DNA from: Paracoccus sp. (in: a-proteobacteria)
Lineage (GTDB): Bacteria > Pseudomonadota > Alphaproteobacteria > Rhodobacterales > Rhodobacteraceae
Reading direction: 5' to 3'
Length of the DNA stretch: 64,000 bases
Assembly: GCF_030538695.1 (NCBI RefSeq)
Contig: NZ_JAUNTN010000010.1
Coordinates: forward strand, 26,860 to 90,859
Below, piece by piece: positions 8,990 through 18,770 of this stretch; the stretch's first letter is position 1; each line of letters begins with the position of its first letter. Below the pieces are notes generated by a model. It was not told the DNA's origin, did no database searches, and saw nothing but the letters and a program-made list of their open reading frames with translations. A program made the position numbers and the translations under genes.

Positions 8990-11376
8990 TATCCCCGCAG
9001 CGTGCCCCCGGTCGCTTTCGTGACCTTTTCCACGATCTTCGCCGCGACCGCCTCGATGTCCTTGTCGGTCAGTGTCTTGTCGCGCGGTTGCAGGCGGGCG
9101 GTGATGGCGATGGATTTCCGGCCATCCTCCAGCCCGGTGAACTGGTCGAACACCGTCACCCGCTCGATCAGGGCCTTGTCGGCCCCCTGCGCGGCGTTGA
9201 CGATGGTCAGCGCCTCGACATCCGCATCGACGACAAAGGCGAAATCGCGTTCCACCGCTTGCAGATCGGACAGCACCAGCGCCGGACGCGCCGGGGTTTT
9301 CACCTTGGGCAGCGGCACATTGGCGATATGGATGGTGAAACCCACGGCCGGGCCTTTCACATCCAGATCGCGCAGCACGCGCGGGTGGACCTCACCAAAG
9401 GTCGCCAGCCGTTTCGGGCCAAGCTGCACATTCCCCGACCGGCCCGGATGCCACCAGCCATCCAGCTTGCGGTCGATCTGCGCCCGCGCGGGCGCACCGA
9501 TGGTTTGCAGGATCGCCTCGGCATCGGCCTTTGCGGCATAGAGATCCACCGGACGGCGGCTGCCGAACGGGTCACGCGCGGCGCTGTGGCCGACCAGCAG
9601 GCCGGTCAGGCGCAGCTCCTGCTCGCCCGGCTCGCCGCCCGAGAACACCGGGCCACATTCGAACAGCGCCAGATCGGCAAAGCCGCGCGCCTGATTGCGC
9701 GCCGCCGCTGCCAGCAGGCCCGGCAGCAGGTCGGGGCGCAGATGGGTCATCTCGCTGCTGATCGGATTTTCCACCCGCGTCACATCCGAGCCACCGCCGA
9801 ACAGCGTGGCCGCCTCATGGTCGATGAAGCTGTAGGTCACACATTCGTTGTAACCCAAAGCCGCCGCCATCCGCCGCGCCGCCTTTTCGCGGCTCTGCAA
9901 GGGCGTCAGCACCGGCTGCGGCACACCCGCACGGGGGCGCGGCAAGGGCTGGCCTTGCAGCCCCGACAGGCTGGCGATACGGGCGATTTCCTCGATCAGA
10001 TCGGCCTCGCCCTGCACGTCAGGCCGCCAGCCCGGCACATGGGCCATGTCGCCTTCCAGCCGGAAACCAAGCGATTCCAGCGTTTTGCGCTGAACATCCG
10101 GGGCAATTTGCATCCCCACCAACGATTGCACGCGGTCGGTGTCCAGCCAGTAAGCGCGGGCCATATCAGGCAGCGCCCCCGCCGTCACCACCTCGGACGC
10201 CTCGCCACCGCAGAGGTCAAGCACCATCTGCGTGGCCAGATCCAGCCCCTCCAGCGTGAAGGTAGGGTCAATGCCGCGTTCGAACCGATACCGCGCGTCG
10301 GAATTGATCTTCAACGCCCGCCCGGTCGCCGCCGTGCTGATCGGGTCGAAATAGGCGGCCTCGATGAACACCTCGGTGGTGTCGTCCTGCGAGCCCGAAC
10401 GCGCCCCGCCCATCACACCCGCGATGCTTTCCGGGCCCTGGTCGTCGCAGATCACTACCGCGCCTTCGGGCAGGCTATAGGTCTTGTCATCCAGCGTGAC
10501 GATCTGTTCGCCCGACACCGCCCCGCGCAGATGCAGATTGCCGTGAACGCGGGCCAGATCGAACACATGCAGCGGGCGGTTCAGATCATAGGTGAAGAAA
10601 TTGGTGATATCCACCAAGGCGTTGATCGGCCGCAGCCCGATCGCCCGCAGCCGTTTTTGCAGCCATTCGGGCGAGGGACCGTTCTTGACACCACGCACCG
10701 CGCGACCGCTGAAAAACGGCGCTTTGGCAGCGATTTCCGGCGCGATGGTGACGCTGATGGGCGAGGGGAGGCTGCCCGTGACCTGCGCCTTGCGCAGCGG
10801 TTTCAGCGTGCCAAGCCCCCGCGCCGCCAGATCCCGCGCCACGCCGCGCACACCAAGCGCATCGGGCCGGTTCGGGGTGATGGCAATGTCAATCACCGGG
10901 TCGATCTTCTCGGGCGCATGTTCGGCCAGCCAGTCCGTGAACCGCTGCCCGACCTGCCCCGAGGGCAGTTCGATGATGCCGTCATGTTCCTCGGACAGCT
11001 CCAGCTCGCGTTCCGAGGCCATCATGCCGTGGCTTTCAATACCCCGGATTTTGCCCACCGAAAGCGTGGTGTCGATCCCCGGCACATAATCGCCCGGCTT
11101 GGCCAACACGCCGATCAGCCCGGCCCGCGCATTGGGTGCACCGCAAACGATCTGCTTCTCGCCCTCGTCGGTTTCGACGCGCAGCACCCGCAGCCGGTCC
11201 GCATCCGGGTGCTGTTCCGCATGGGCGATGCGAGCGATGGTGAAGCCCGCCAGCTTCGCGGCGGGGTCGATGATCTCCTCGACCTCAAGGCCGAGATCGG
11301 TGAGGGCTTCCCCGATTTCCGAGACGGTTGCCGTGGTGTCGAGATGCTCTTTGAGCCAGGAGAGGGTGAATTTCAT
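8989..11376 (-). CDS. pheT: Phenylalanine-tRNA ligase beta subunit
   Basis: This 795-residue protein is the usual length of PheT, the beta chain of the alpha2-beta2 enzyme that charges tRNA-Phe. An EMAP/OB tRNA-binding domain is at about 40-150, the B3/B4 editing domain at about 210-390, B5 at about 400-475, then the catalytic-like core and a C-terminal FDX-ACB anticodon-binding domain (about 700-795, ending in KATGGTLRG). The start overlaps the stop of the preceding membrane-protein gene by 4 nt (ATGA). Confidence 0.98.
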   Translation of the reverse strand: MKFTLSWLKEHLDTTATVSEIGEALTDLGLEVEEIIDPAAKLAGFTIARIAHAEQHPDADRLRVLRVETDEGEKQIVCGAPNARAGLIGVLAKPGDYVPGIDTTLSVGKIRGIESHGMMASERELELSEEHDGIIELPSGQVGQRFTDWLAEHAPEKIDPVIDIAITPNRPDALGVRGVARDLAARGLGTLKPLRKAQVTGSLPSPISVTIAPEIAAKAPFFSGRAVRGVKNGPSPEWLQKRLRAIGLRPINALVDITNFFTYDLNRPLHVFDLARVHGNLHLRGAVSGEQIVTLDDKTYSLPEGAVVICDDQGPESIAGVMGGARSGSQDDTTEVFIEAAYFDPISTAATGRALKINSDARYRFERGIDPTFTLEGLDLATQMVLDLCGGEASEVVTAGALPDMARAYWLDTDRVQSLVGMQIAPDVQRKTLESLGFRLEGDMAHVPGWRPDVQGEADLIEEIARIASLSGLQGQPLPRPRAGVPQPVLTPLQSREKAARRMAAALGYNECVTYSFIDHEAATLFGGGSDVTRVENPISSEMTHLRPDLLPGLLAAAARNQARGFADLALFECGPVFSGGEPGEQELRLTGLLVGHSAARDPFGSRRPVDLYAAKADAEAILQTIGAPARAQIDRKLDGWWHPGRSGNVQLGPKRLATFGEVHPRVLRDLDVKGPAVGFTIHIANVPLPKVKTPARPALVLSDLQAVERDFAFVVDADVEALTIVNAAQGADKALIERVTVFDQFTGLEDGRKSIAITARLQPRDKTLTDKDIEAVAAKIVEKVTKATGGTLRG

Positions 11377-11990
11377 AGGAATATTCCCGCCATTACGCCG
11401 ATTATCAAAGATGCCGCGCCAAATACCCAGAAAATCGTCTTTGAAGAAAGACCCACCAGCCCCAGACAGATAAAGAAAGTGGCGATTACCACCTTTGCTA
11501 GGTTATTTCCAAGCCACAACGCAAGTTTGGCCACGATGTCCGGCGGCAAAACCTTAAGGATCAAAACCGGTGCCAGCGCCACGACGAAGCTAAGCACACA
11601 ACTTCCAACAACCGCCATGACATAGGGATCGTCGTTTGGTGGCGGCAAAACCTTGGACCATACCTTGCCGCTTCGGTCAACGCCCGAGAAGTAATGGACC
11701 ATTTTCCCGAGCAGCAGCCATCCGAACAGGATTCCAACCGCAATCGCCAACTTGAAAACTGGATCCCATAAAAATGTGACCCACAATTCACTGAAACTGC
11801 AAGGCATAGGCCCGTTATTCAGAATTTTGCAAGTCGGCGTTACGGTCAGCAACCACGCATGCAGGGTCGGGAAAAAGAATAATGCAGCGAGGATCAAAGA
11901 GAAATAAACAAGAATCCTGTCAACCGCAGCATTAGCCGTGCGAGCCGGAAGGTCGCAAGCTTCCAGTTCGGGGCGCTGGGCTGTTGTCAC
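11373..11990 (-). CDS. Multi-spanning membrane protein of unknown function inside the pheST operon
   Basis: I do not recognise this 205-residue protein. Five hydrophobic segments are visible: about 26-48, 77-100, 127-148, 160-180 and 185-205. Two cysteines ([14 protein letters not shown]) lie in the first loop. A short cytoplasmic-looking N-terminus precedes the first segment. Its start overlaps pheS and its end overlaps pheT, each by 4 nt (ATGA), so it is translationally coupled on both sides. By eye its base composition is much less GC-rich than its neighbours. No link to tRNA charging is evident; recent insertion is one explanation. Confidence 0.75.
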   Translation of the reverse strand: MTTAQRPELEACDLPARTANAAVDRILVYFSLILAALFFFPTLHAWLLTVTPTCKILNNGPMPCSFSELWVTFLWDPVFKLAIAVGILFGWLLLGKMVHYFSGVDRSGKVWSKVLPPPNDDPYVMAVVGSCVLSFVVALAPVLILKVLPPDIVAKLALWLGNNLAKVVIATFFICLGLVGLSSKTIFWVFGAASLIIGVMAGIFL

Positions 11991-13069
11991 CGCGACAGTC
12001 CCCCCGCCACGCTCGGCACATCCCCCGCCGCAAATCCATAATGCCGCAGCCAGCGCAAATCGCTCTCAAAGAACGCCCGCAAATCCGGTATTCCGTATTT
12101 CAGCATCGCAATCCGGTCTATGCCCATGCCAAAGGCAAAGCCCTGATATTCTGCCGGATCGACGCCAGCCGCCGCCAGCACCTTGGGGTGGACCATGCCG
12201 GAGCCGAGGATTTCCAGCCAGGAATCCCCCTCGCCGATGGTCAGCTTGCCGCCTTCCCAACTGCACCGAATATCGACCTCGGCCGATGGCTCGGTAAAGG
12301 GGAAATGGCTGGCGCGGAAGCGCAGCTCGACCTCCTCGACCTCGAAGAATGCGCGGCAGAACTCCTCCAGCGTCCATTTCAGGTTGGCCATGGAAATATC
12401 GCGGCCAATCGCCAGCCCCTCGACCTGATGGAACATCGGGGTGTGGGTCTGGTCCATGTCCATGCGATAGACGCGGCCCGGCGCGATCACGCGGATCGGC
12501 GCGCCCTGTTCCTGCATGGCGCGGATCTGCACCGGGCTGGTGTGGGTGCGCAGCACATGCGGCGGGCGCGGATCGTCCGCCGCGCGATGCATAAAGAAGG
12601 TGTCGTGTTCCTGTCGGGCGGGGTGTTCGGGCGGGATGTTCAGCGCGTCGAAATTGAACCAGTCGGATTCGACCTGCGGCCCTTCGGCCACGGCGAAACC
12701 CATATCGGCAAAAATCGTCGTGACCTCATCCATGACCTGACTGACCGGATGGATCGTCCCCGCCGGGCGCGGGCGGCCGGGCAGGGTCACGTCCAGCCAC
12801 TCGCCCGCCAGACGGGCATCCAGCGCGGCATCCTCCAGCGCGGCCTTGCGGGCGCGCAGCGCAGCGTCCAACTCGTCACGCAGGCGGTTCAGGGCGGCGC
12901 CGGTGGTCTGGCGCTCCTCGGGGGTCATCTGGCCCAGTTCGCGCATCTTCAGGCTGATCTCGCCCTTTTTGCCAAGCGCGGCAAGGCGCACCTCCTCAAG
13001 ACCCGCGGGGTCGGCGGCGGCGGCGATACGGTCCAGCCATTGCTGGCGCAGAGGGGCAAGGTCGGTCAT
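11987..13069 (-). CDS. pheS: Phenylalanine-tRNA ligase alpha subunit
   Basis: PheS, the catalytic alpha chain, is 360 residues here. It has the N-terminal coiled coil (to about 90) with [22 protein letters not shown] and the class II core with motif 2-like [24 protein letters not shown] and motif 3 at [17 protein letters not shown]. Two in-frame ATGs are possible, 13075 and 13069. The AGGGA ribosome-binding sequence lies 7 nt before 13069 but only 1 nt before 13075, so 13069 is preferred. Confidence 0.97.
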   Translation of the reverse strand: MTDLAPLRQQWLDRIAAAADPAGLEEVRLAALGKKGEISLKMRELGQMTPEERQTTGAALNRLRDELDAALRARKAALEDAALDARLAGEWLDVTLPGRPRPAGTIHPVSQVMDEVTTIFADMGFAVAEGPQVESDWFNFDALNIPPEHPARQEHDTFFMHRAADDPRPPHVLRTHTSPVQIRAMQEQGAPIRVIAPGRVYRMDMDQTHTPMFHQVEGLAIGRDISMANLKWTLEEFCRAFFEVEEVELRFRASHFPFTEPSAEVDIRCSWEGGKLTIGEGDSWLEILGSGMVHPKVLAAAGVDPAEYQGFAFGMGIDRIAMLKYGIPDLRAFFESDLRWLRHYGFAAGDVPSVAGGLSR

Positions 13070-13461
13070 GGTCATTTCCCTGAATAGCCTGCGCGGCTTA
13101 ACATGCTGCGCGGGCCGGGAAAAGCTTTAACGCCAGAACTCACGATCCACGCCGGGCGCAGGCCCCGAAGTGCTGACGGCGGCCTCAATCCGCGCGACAT
13201 GTAACAGGCCGGGCCACCGCGATATATGCCGTTATATCCCCCCCGGACCAGACAGTCAGCGGAACATCCCTCTGAACCAGCGGACTGAATGAACCCAGGC
13301 CGCAGGGCGAGATAAGCCCCGGCAGCCGGCAGGCCGTAAACCACGGACACAGCCCCGGAAATCATATTCAGAAAGTCGATGATGGTGGCCATGGAGCGAT
13401 CTCACCGGCCGGCTTCCATGGCATTTGAGAACCCGCAGGACGGCTGCGGCAAGCAGAATAG
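13070..13461. other. Intergenic region upstream of pheS
   Basis: About 390 bp with no convincing gene. A 106-codon minus-strand frame (13072-13392) has no ribosome-binding site and a composition unlike a protein. The pheS promoter must lie here, but no clear -35/-10 pair or phenylalanine leader peptide is seen. Confidence 0.5.
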
Positions 13462-13489
13462 GCGCAGCGCCCGCAGCGGGGCGCTGCGC
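13462..13489 (-). terminator. Terminator hairpin after the beta-propeller gene
   Basis: The 11-bp arms 13462-13472 and 13479-13489 are perfect inverted repeats around a 6-nt loop. They follow the stop codon at 13498 on the minus strand by 8 bp. The following T-rich stretch is weak. Confidence 0.7.
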
Positions 13490-13497
13490 AGACGCGC

Positions 13498-14853
13498 TTA
13501 TCTGGCCGCAGTCAGTTTCGTGACCGAGCCGGTCTGGCTGTCCTCGCCCCGTGTGCCATACATCGCGACCAGATAGACCGCGCCATCAGGACCGGCGGTC
13601 AGGTGGTTTGGCGTCTGGTCGGCAGGAATATTCGCCAGCAGCTTGCCATCCCCATCCAGCACAGCCACCGTGCCGCCCGCGCGGGTCGCCGCAAAGACCT
13701 GCGAGGTCGCTGCGTTCCAGACCACTGATACAGCACCCGCGCCGATATAGGTGTTGGCCAGTTGCTTGCCCTCTGGGTCCAGCACCAGCAGGTTGTCGCT
13801 GTCCTGCGACACGACATAAAGCCGCCCCGTCGCCGGATCGCGAGCGATGTCGGTGGCACCGATGGCCTCGGGAATTTCGACCGAGGTCGTCTTGCCAGTT
13901 TCCAGATCAACCCAGCCCATCCATGCCGAATCGCGGCTGACCGAATAAAGCCGCCCGCCTTCTGCATCCAGTGCGAAATCCATGGTGTAAAACACCTCGC
14001 GCCCGGCATCGGCGAAAAAGGCGTATTGCGCGACATGTTCCAGCGAATCCGTGTCGAAAACCTCGACAAAGCCAGTCAGCGCATCTGCCACATAGGCACG
14101 GTTGCGGACCGCGTCGATGGCCACATCACGGGGGTGACGGACGGTGCCCTCGGGGAACATCTTGACCACCGACAGATCGTTCGCATCGTAAACCGTGACC
14201 GTCCGGGCCAGCGTGTTGGTGGTCCAGACACGATGATGCGCGTCGTCAACTGCGACACCGAATACGCCGACCTGCTCGCCCGTGCTGTCCTTGGGTATCC
14301 CGGCTTCGGCCTCGACAGCCAGCGTATCTGCGTTCAGCCGCAGCAGGCGGCTGCCGTCATTGGGACCACGGGCCGAGGCCACGAACAGCTTGCCATCCGC
14401 CGACAGCGCCGACCAATAGGCGCGTTCGCCCACTGGAGCAGTCTGGCTATGCCAGTCATCCACATTCAGCGGCGGCACGATTTCCGACAGCTTCAGCAGC
14501 GCGGTGCTGGTGCTGGCCGGGTTCTGCGTGACCAGAGTCAGCGGGTGCAGGCCAATCGCCGCATCAATCGGAGCGGTCAGCGGGATCGTCAGCCTGCCAT
14601 CCTCACCGATGGTCAGGGGTTCAGGCGTCAGCAGCTCGGTGCCATGCAGCAGGCTGACCAAAGCCCCCGCCTCGGCCCGCTGAATATTGACCGAGGTTTC
14701 ATCTCCCGGCTTGACCGGCACATCACGCGAGCCGGCGCGAACTGCCCCCGGAAAGCTGTCGGTTCCGGCGACCCAAGGCGTTTCCGCCGCCGCAGCCCCG
14801 GCCAAAGCAATGGCAGAAACCATCAGCATGGAACGAATGGAAAAGTTTTTCAT
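13498..14853 (-). CDS. Secreted YVTN/NHL-type beta-propeller protein
   Basis: The 451-residue protein starts with a signal peptide (MKNFSIRSMLMVSAIALAGAAAAE), so it is exported. An Ig-like region is followed by seven-blade-type repeats, for example DANDLSVVKMFPEGTVRHPRDVAI and DPATGRLYVVSQDSDNLLVLDPEGKQLA. This YncE-like fold usually binds other proteins or ligands at the cell surface. No partner gene is adjacent. It stands alone, with a terminator behind it and about 95 bp in front. The function is unknown. Confidence 0.8.
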   Translation of the reverse strand: MKNFSIRSMLMVSAIALAGAAAAETPWVAGTDSFPGAVRAGSRDVPVKPGDETSVNIQRAEAGALVSLLHGTELLTPEPLTIGEDGRLTIPLTAPIDAAIGLHPLTLVTQNPASTSTALLKLSEIVPPLNVDDWHSQTAPVGERAYWSALSADGKLFVASARGPNDGSRLLRLNADTLAVEAEAGIPKDSTGEQVGVFGVAVDDAHHRVWTTNTLARTVTVYDANDLSVVKMFPEGTVRHPRDVAIDAVRNRAYVADALTGFVEVFDTDSLEHVAQYAFFADAGREVFYTMDFALDAEGGRLYSVSRDSAWMGWVDLETGKTTSVEIPEAIGATDIARDPATGRLYVVSQDSDNLLVLDPEGKQLANTYIGAGAVSVVWNAATSQVFAATRAGGTVAVLDGDGKLLANIPADQTPNHLTAGPDGAVYLVAMYGTRGEDSQTGSVTKLTAAR

Positions 14854-14949
14854 CAGGGCACCCTTTGCCAGTGTCAGCGCCGTGCCTGTCTTTGGGTCCG
14901 GCCTTAGCCCCTGCTGTCATGTCAAAGAGTTTTAGTCAAGAATTGACTG

Positions 14950-15300
14950 TCAGCTCGCCTGCCGTCGGAACGCGCGTTTCAGCAGGTCCAGCTCTGCCCG
15001 CAGCAGATCCAGTTCCGCCCGCAGATCGGGTTCCAGCGCCCGGCCGCACAGCAGCGACAGGCTGGCCCGCGCCTGCCCGTCCGGCCCGGTCATCAGCAAG
15101 GTTTGCATCCCGTCATGCAGCACCGTCGCCGGAACCGGCACCGAGACCAGCCAGCGGGAATCGCCCGCCGCCTCGACCGTCAGTTCCGCCAGCGGCTGCC
15201 CCTGATGCACCAGATGCCAGCCCTCGGGCGCGGCATCGGCGGTCACGATGGCGGACCAGATACCGCCCTTGAGGCCCAGATTTTCAAACGCTTCGATCAT
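14950..15300 (-). CDS. Hypothetical protein, probably Rhodobacteraceae-specific
   Basis: The 116-residue protein has a beta-rich N-terminal part (about 10-80) and a C-terminal helix with the repeat LDLLRAELDLL, suggesting a short coiled coil. No signal peptide or enzyme motif is visible. It is 9 bp downstream of the DUF6478-like gene on the same strand, and the two are probably one operon. The function is unknown. Confidence 0.6.
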   Translation of the reverse strand: MIEAFENLGLKGGIWSAIVTADAAPEGWHLVHQGQPLAELTVEAAGDSRWLVSVPVPATVLHDGMQTLLMTGPDGQARASLSLLCGRALEPDLRAELDLLRAELDLLKRAFRRQAS

Positions 15301-15309
15301 GGCGGTTCC

Positions 15310-16095
15310 TTACACTTCGGCGCGGGGATGGCGCGAGATGAACATATCCCGCAACTCGACCGCGTTCATATGCGGGGCCTCGAAAATCAGGTCCAGCCAG
15401 ATCTTTTCCAGCCGCTTTTCGTTCATGTTGATCAGCGCAAGATCAAATTCAGTCACCGGATGGTTGGACTGGCCGGGCATGATCTCACCCAAATGGCGCA
15501 GCAGTTCGTCGGTGTTCGGCCCATGCTGGACGTTCAGCCGCGCATAAATGCTGATCGGGCGCTCGACCTGAAGATCGGTTTCCAGCCGCAGGACATGATT
15601 CTTTTGCAACCCCTGCTGCGCATCAACGGGCAGATCGACGGACAGCGACAGATAGCTGCCCTTGAAATCCAGAACCTCCAGCCGCAGGGCAAAGGGCGAC
15701 ATATCGGCGCTGGCCGAATTGGCGACCTGCCGCAGAATCAACGGCGAATCGCTGTCGTCATGCCAAAGCCGGGCCAGTTCACCCACCGAATCGCCACTTT
15801 GCGGCCCGGCCATTCCCGAAGGCGATACCCGCCCCGCCAGAAACCCCGGACGCCAACGCCAGTCGGTGCCACCGGGCAATGGCAGGTCCGCCAGACGCGC
15901 GTGCGACAGCCGGGTGCGCTCATCGGCGCGGTGCAGAAAGCGGCCAAGGCTTTCGCGCAGGGTCCGCGCCTCATCCATGCGCCTGGCCAGCCGTGCGCGG
16001 CCAAAGCCGGACACCTGTTCTTCCATCTGGCGCCACTGCTCAGCAGCCCGCTTGCGTTGCAGGCGCTGCCACCATGCCTTCGGTCTGAAACCCAT
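15310..16095 (-). CDS. DUF6478-like protein
   Basis: The 261-residue protein has a basic, tryptophan-rich N-terminus (GFRPKAWWQRLQRKRAAEQWRQ) and a beta-rich C-terminal half (FKGSYLSLSVDLPVDA, RPISIYARLNVQHGPNTDEL) that ends in FISRHPRAEV. This matches my memory of DUF6478 proteins of Rhodobacteraceae, which have no known role. No membrane segment or catalytic motif stands out. It is transcribed with the small hypothetical gene downstream. Confidence 0.65.
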   Translation of the reverse strand: MGFRPKAWWQRLQRKRAAEQWRQMEEQVSGFGRARLARRMDEARTLRESLGRFLHRADERTRLSHARLADLPLPGGTDWRWRPGFLAGRVSPSGMAGPQSGDSVGELARLWHDDSDSPLILRQVANSASADMSPFALRLEVLDFKGSYLSLSVDLPVDAQQGLQKNHVLRLETDLQVERPISIYARLNVQHGPNTDELLRHLGEIMPGQSNHPVTEFDLALINMNEKRLEKIWLDLIFEAPHMNAVELRDMFISRHPRAEV

Positions 16096-16275
16096 GTCGA
16101 ATCAACCTCGCCGATCTTCGGCGCAGACGGGAAACAGCAGTTTGGCCATGTCAAAACCTGCGTTTTTCATGCCTTACTGCCCGAACCCATCGTGCCATTT
16201 CGCTTACCCGTGCATAAAAGCGCAGCACCGGCAGAGCAAGCCTTCTGGTCATAACAGACGTAAAACCGACGTGTT

Positions 16276-17700
16276 TTATAGCAGCGGAGCCGCCAAAGCG
16301 GCCAGATTCGCCCGCGCCCGCCGCCAGAAGGACCACGCCCGCACCTGATCGCGGGTGATTTCCGCAGCCCGGTCGATATAGGTCTGCTGTCGCGCATCCA
16401 GCGCCGCCGTCAGTGATTCCGAGACCCAGAACACGTTCATTTCATAATTCAGGTCAAAGCTGCGCCGGTCCAGATTGGCGCTGCCGATCATGGCCGCCTG
16501 CCCGTCCACGGTGATGATCTTGGCGTGCAACAGACCCGGTTTGAACAGATAGATGCGCACCCCGGCATCCAGCAACTCACGATAGAACCCCTCACTGACC
16601 CACTGCACCAGCCGGGAGTCGTTCCGGGCCGGCAGGATCAGCGTGACCGCAACCCCGCGCCGGGCGGCACTGGCGATGGCGCTTTCAACCGGCTGGTCGG
16701 GAATATAATAGGGCGTCGTCAGCACCAGCCGCTCACGCGATGCATGGATCAGCGTCACCAACGCATCCGACATCGTGCCTTCGCGCCAGTCCGGCCCCGT
16801 CGGCAGCACTTGCGCCACCTGCCCCGGCTGGCTGACCGGCGGCAGCGGGTCCAGCATCGCCCCAAGGTCGGACCCGGTATAGCTCATCCAGTCCTGCAAG
16901 AAGGTCGCCTGCATCTGCCGCACCACGGGGCCTTCAAGCTGCATCTGAATATCGACCCAGGGCGCATATTTCGCCTTGACCGCGAATGCCTGATCCGAGG
17001 CATTGCGGCTGCCGGTAAAGCCGACACGCCCGTCCACGACCGCAATCTTGCGGTGATTGCGCAAATCCAGCCGGCCCCACAACATGCTGATAACCGGCAG
17101 CCCCATCGGGTAAGCCTGCGCCAAATGCACCCCCGCAGCCTTCATCCCGGCCCATGCCGCTGACCGCGTAAATGCGCGTGATCCGAACGCATCCACCATC
17201 ACCCGACAGGTCACACCACGCCCCGCCGCCCGCGTCACCGCATCGGCAATCCGGCGGCCTACATGATCGTCCAGCCAGATATAGAACAGCAAATGCACAT
17301 GGTCCTGCGCGGCATCAATCGCAGCGATCATCGGGTCCATGGCCGTATCATCCTCGGCCAGCAGCGTGGCGCGATTGCCCGACACCGACTGCATCCCACC
17401 CACGGCGCGGATCATGCGCGTGACCGTATCGAACCGCCCGGTCAGTTCGACCGCCGATTCGCTGGGCTGCCACAGGTTCGTCAACTGCTGGCGCACATCG
17501 GCCCGCCGGTTGCGGTCGGCCCGGCGCATCCGCACCTCTCCGAACATCAGATAGGCCAGAATCCCGACCAAAGGCAGCGCCTCGACCACCATCACCCAGG
17601 CCAGCCGCACCGACGGTTCCAGCCCGCGCCGGGTCAGCACCCGGAACACGATCCCGGCGGCCAGAACAAAGTGCAAAAGCGGCAGAAAATATGTCCACAT
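16276..17700 (-). CDS. cls: Cardiolipin synthase
   Basis: The 474-residue enzyme of the phospholipase D superfamily condenses two phosphatidylglycerols into cardiolipin at the inner membrane. Two N-terminal membrane helices (about 2-20 and 34-54) precede two HxK motifs, HRKIAVVDGRVGFTGSRN and HAKIITVDGQAAMIGSANLD. An ATG at 17700 (MWTYFLPLLHF) is chosen over an in-frame TTG at 17718. It is divergent from accD. Confidence 0.92.
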   Translation of the reverse strand: MWTYFLPLLHFVLAAGIVFRVLTRRGLEPSVRLAWVMVVEALPLVGILAYLMFGEVRMRRADRNRRADVRQQLTNLWQPSESAVELTGRFDTVTRMIRAVGGMQSVSGNRATLLAEDDTAMDPMIAAIDAAQDHVHLLFYIWLDDHVGRRIADAVTRAAGRGVTCRVMVDAFGSRAFTRSAAWAGMKAAGVHLAQAYPMGLPVISMLWGRLDLRNHRKIAVVDGRVGFTGSRNASDQAFAVKAKYAPWVDIQMQLEGPVVRQMQATFLQDWMSYTGSDLGAMLDPLPPVSQPGQVAQVLPTGPDWREGTMSDALVTLIHASRERLVLTTPYYIPDQPVESAIASAARRGVAVTLILPARNDSRLVQWVSEGFYRELLDAGVRIYLFKPGLLHAKIITVDGQAAMIGSANLDRRSFDLNYEMNVFWVSESLTAALDARQQTYIDRAAEITRDQVRAWSFWRRARANLAALAAPLL

Positions 17701-17802
17701 CCGCCCTAAAAGCCCCAACCACGCCCCCGGCGCAAGCCCCGCAATTGCAATCCGCCCAGCTTGGCCCTATCTGAACGCAGGGTAAAGCCAAAGGGGTCGC
17801 GC

Positions 17803-18711
17803 ATGAACTGGATCACCAATTACGTCCGCCCGCGGATCAACGCGATGTTCTCGCGCCGCGAAATGCCGGAAAACCTGTGGACCAAATGCCCGGAATGTGG
17901 AACCATGCTGTTCCACCGCGAACTGGCCGACAATCTGAACGTCTGCCTGAACTGCGATCACCACATGGCGATCACCCCCCGCAAACGCTTTGAAGCTCTG
18001 TTCGATGGCGGCGTTTTCAACGAGGTCAAGGTGCCGGAACCCATCGCGGACCCGCTGCAATTCCGCGACCAGAAGAAATACCCCGAGCGGATGAAAGCCG
18101 CACAGAAATCCACCGGCGAAAAAGAGGCGATGCTGGTTGCCGAAGGCGAAATCGGCCGCACCCCGATCGTCGCGGCGGCGCAGGATTTCAGCTTCATGGG
18201 CGGGTCGATGGGCATGTATGTCGGCAATGCCATCATCGCCGCCGCCGAACGCGCGGTGAAACTGAAGCGCCCGCTGGTCCTGTTCTCGGCCGCTGGCGGC
18301 GCCCGGATGCAAGAGGGCATCCTGTCCCTGATGCAAATGCCGCGCACCACCGTCGCCGTGGAAATGCTGCGCGAGGCGAACCTGCCCTATATCGTCGTCC
18401 TCACCCACCCCACCACCGGCGGCGTCACCGCCAGCTATGCGATGTTGGGCGACATCCAGATTGCAGAACCCAACGCGCTGATCTGCTTTGCCGGGCCGCG
18501 CGTGATCGAACAGACCATCCGCGAGAAACTGCCCGAAGGCTTCCAGCGCGCCGAATACCTGCTGGAACACGGGATGCTGGACCGGGTGACGCATCGCAAA
18601 CAGCTCCGCGATGAACTGATCGGCGTTATCCGTATGCTGATAAAAATGCCTGCCCCCGTCGCCGGCGACCTGCCGCCGCCCGACAAGACGCCTGAAGCAC
18701 AAACCGCCTGA
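17803..18711 (+). CDS. accD: Acetyl-CoA carboxylase carboxyltransferase beta subunit
   Basis: The 302-residue protein is the beta half of the carboxyltransferase that makes malonyl-CoA, the first step of fatty acid synthesis. A four-cysteine zinc ribbon ([20 protein letters not shown] and CDHH) sits at about 27-50. The crotonase-like core carries [11 protein letters not shown] and the acyl-CoA-binding [14 protein letters not shown] 17803 matches the conserved start [10 protein letters not shown]. folC follows, which is the common alphaproteobacterial arrangement. Confidence 0.97.
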   Translation: MNWITNYVRPRINAMFSRREMPENLWTKCPECGTMLFHRELADNLNVCLNCDHHMAITPRKRFEALFDGGVFNEVKVPEPIADPLQFRDQKKYPERMKAAQKSTGEKEAMLVAEGEIGRTPIVAAAQDFSFMGGSMGMYVGNAIIAAAERAVKLKRPLVLFSAAGGARMQEGILSLMQMPRTTVAVEMLREANLPYIVVLTHPTTGGVTASYAMLGDIQIAEPNALICFAGPRVIEQTIREKLPEGFQRAEYLLEHGMLDRVTHRKQLRDELIGVIRMLIKMPAPVAGDLPPPDKTPEAQTA

Positions 18712-18740
18712 TTTCTTCTTCACCCAAATATCCCGGGGGT

Positions 18741-18760
18741 CCGGGGGCAGCGCCCCCCGG
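18741..18760. terminator. GC-rich hairpin between accD and folC
   Basis: CCGGGGGC and GCCCCCCGG pair with one bulge, just after an AAATATCCC stretch. The layout resembles the hairpin half of the intergenic repeat at 8941-8989. It could attenuate transcription from accD into folC. Confidence 0.4.
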
Positions 18761-18770
18761 TCGATTGCCG

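Noticed and set aside
8569-11625. A 1018-codon plus-strand frame across pheT
   Set aside because: It is antisense to pheT, whose protein family is certain; long antisense frames are usual in GC-rich DNA.
13072-13392. A 106-codon frame ending on the pheS start
   Set aside because: No ribosome-binding site and no protein-like composition; it overlaps pheS only at an alternative, badly spaced ATG.
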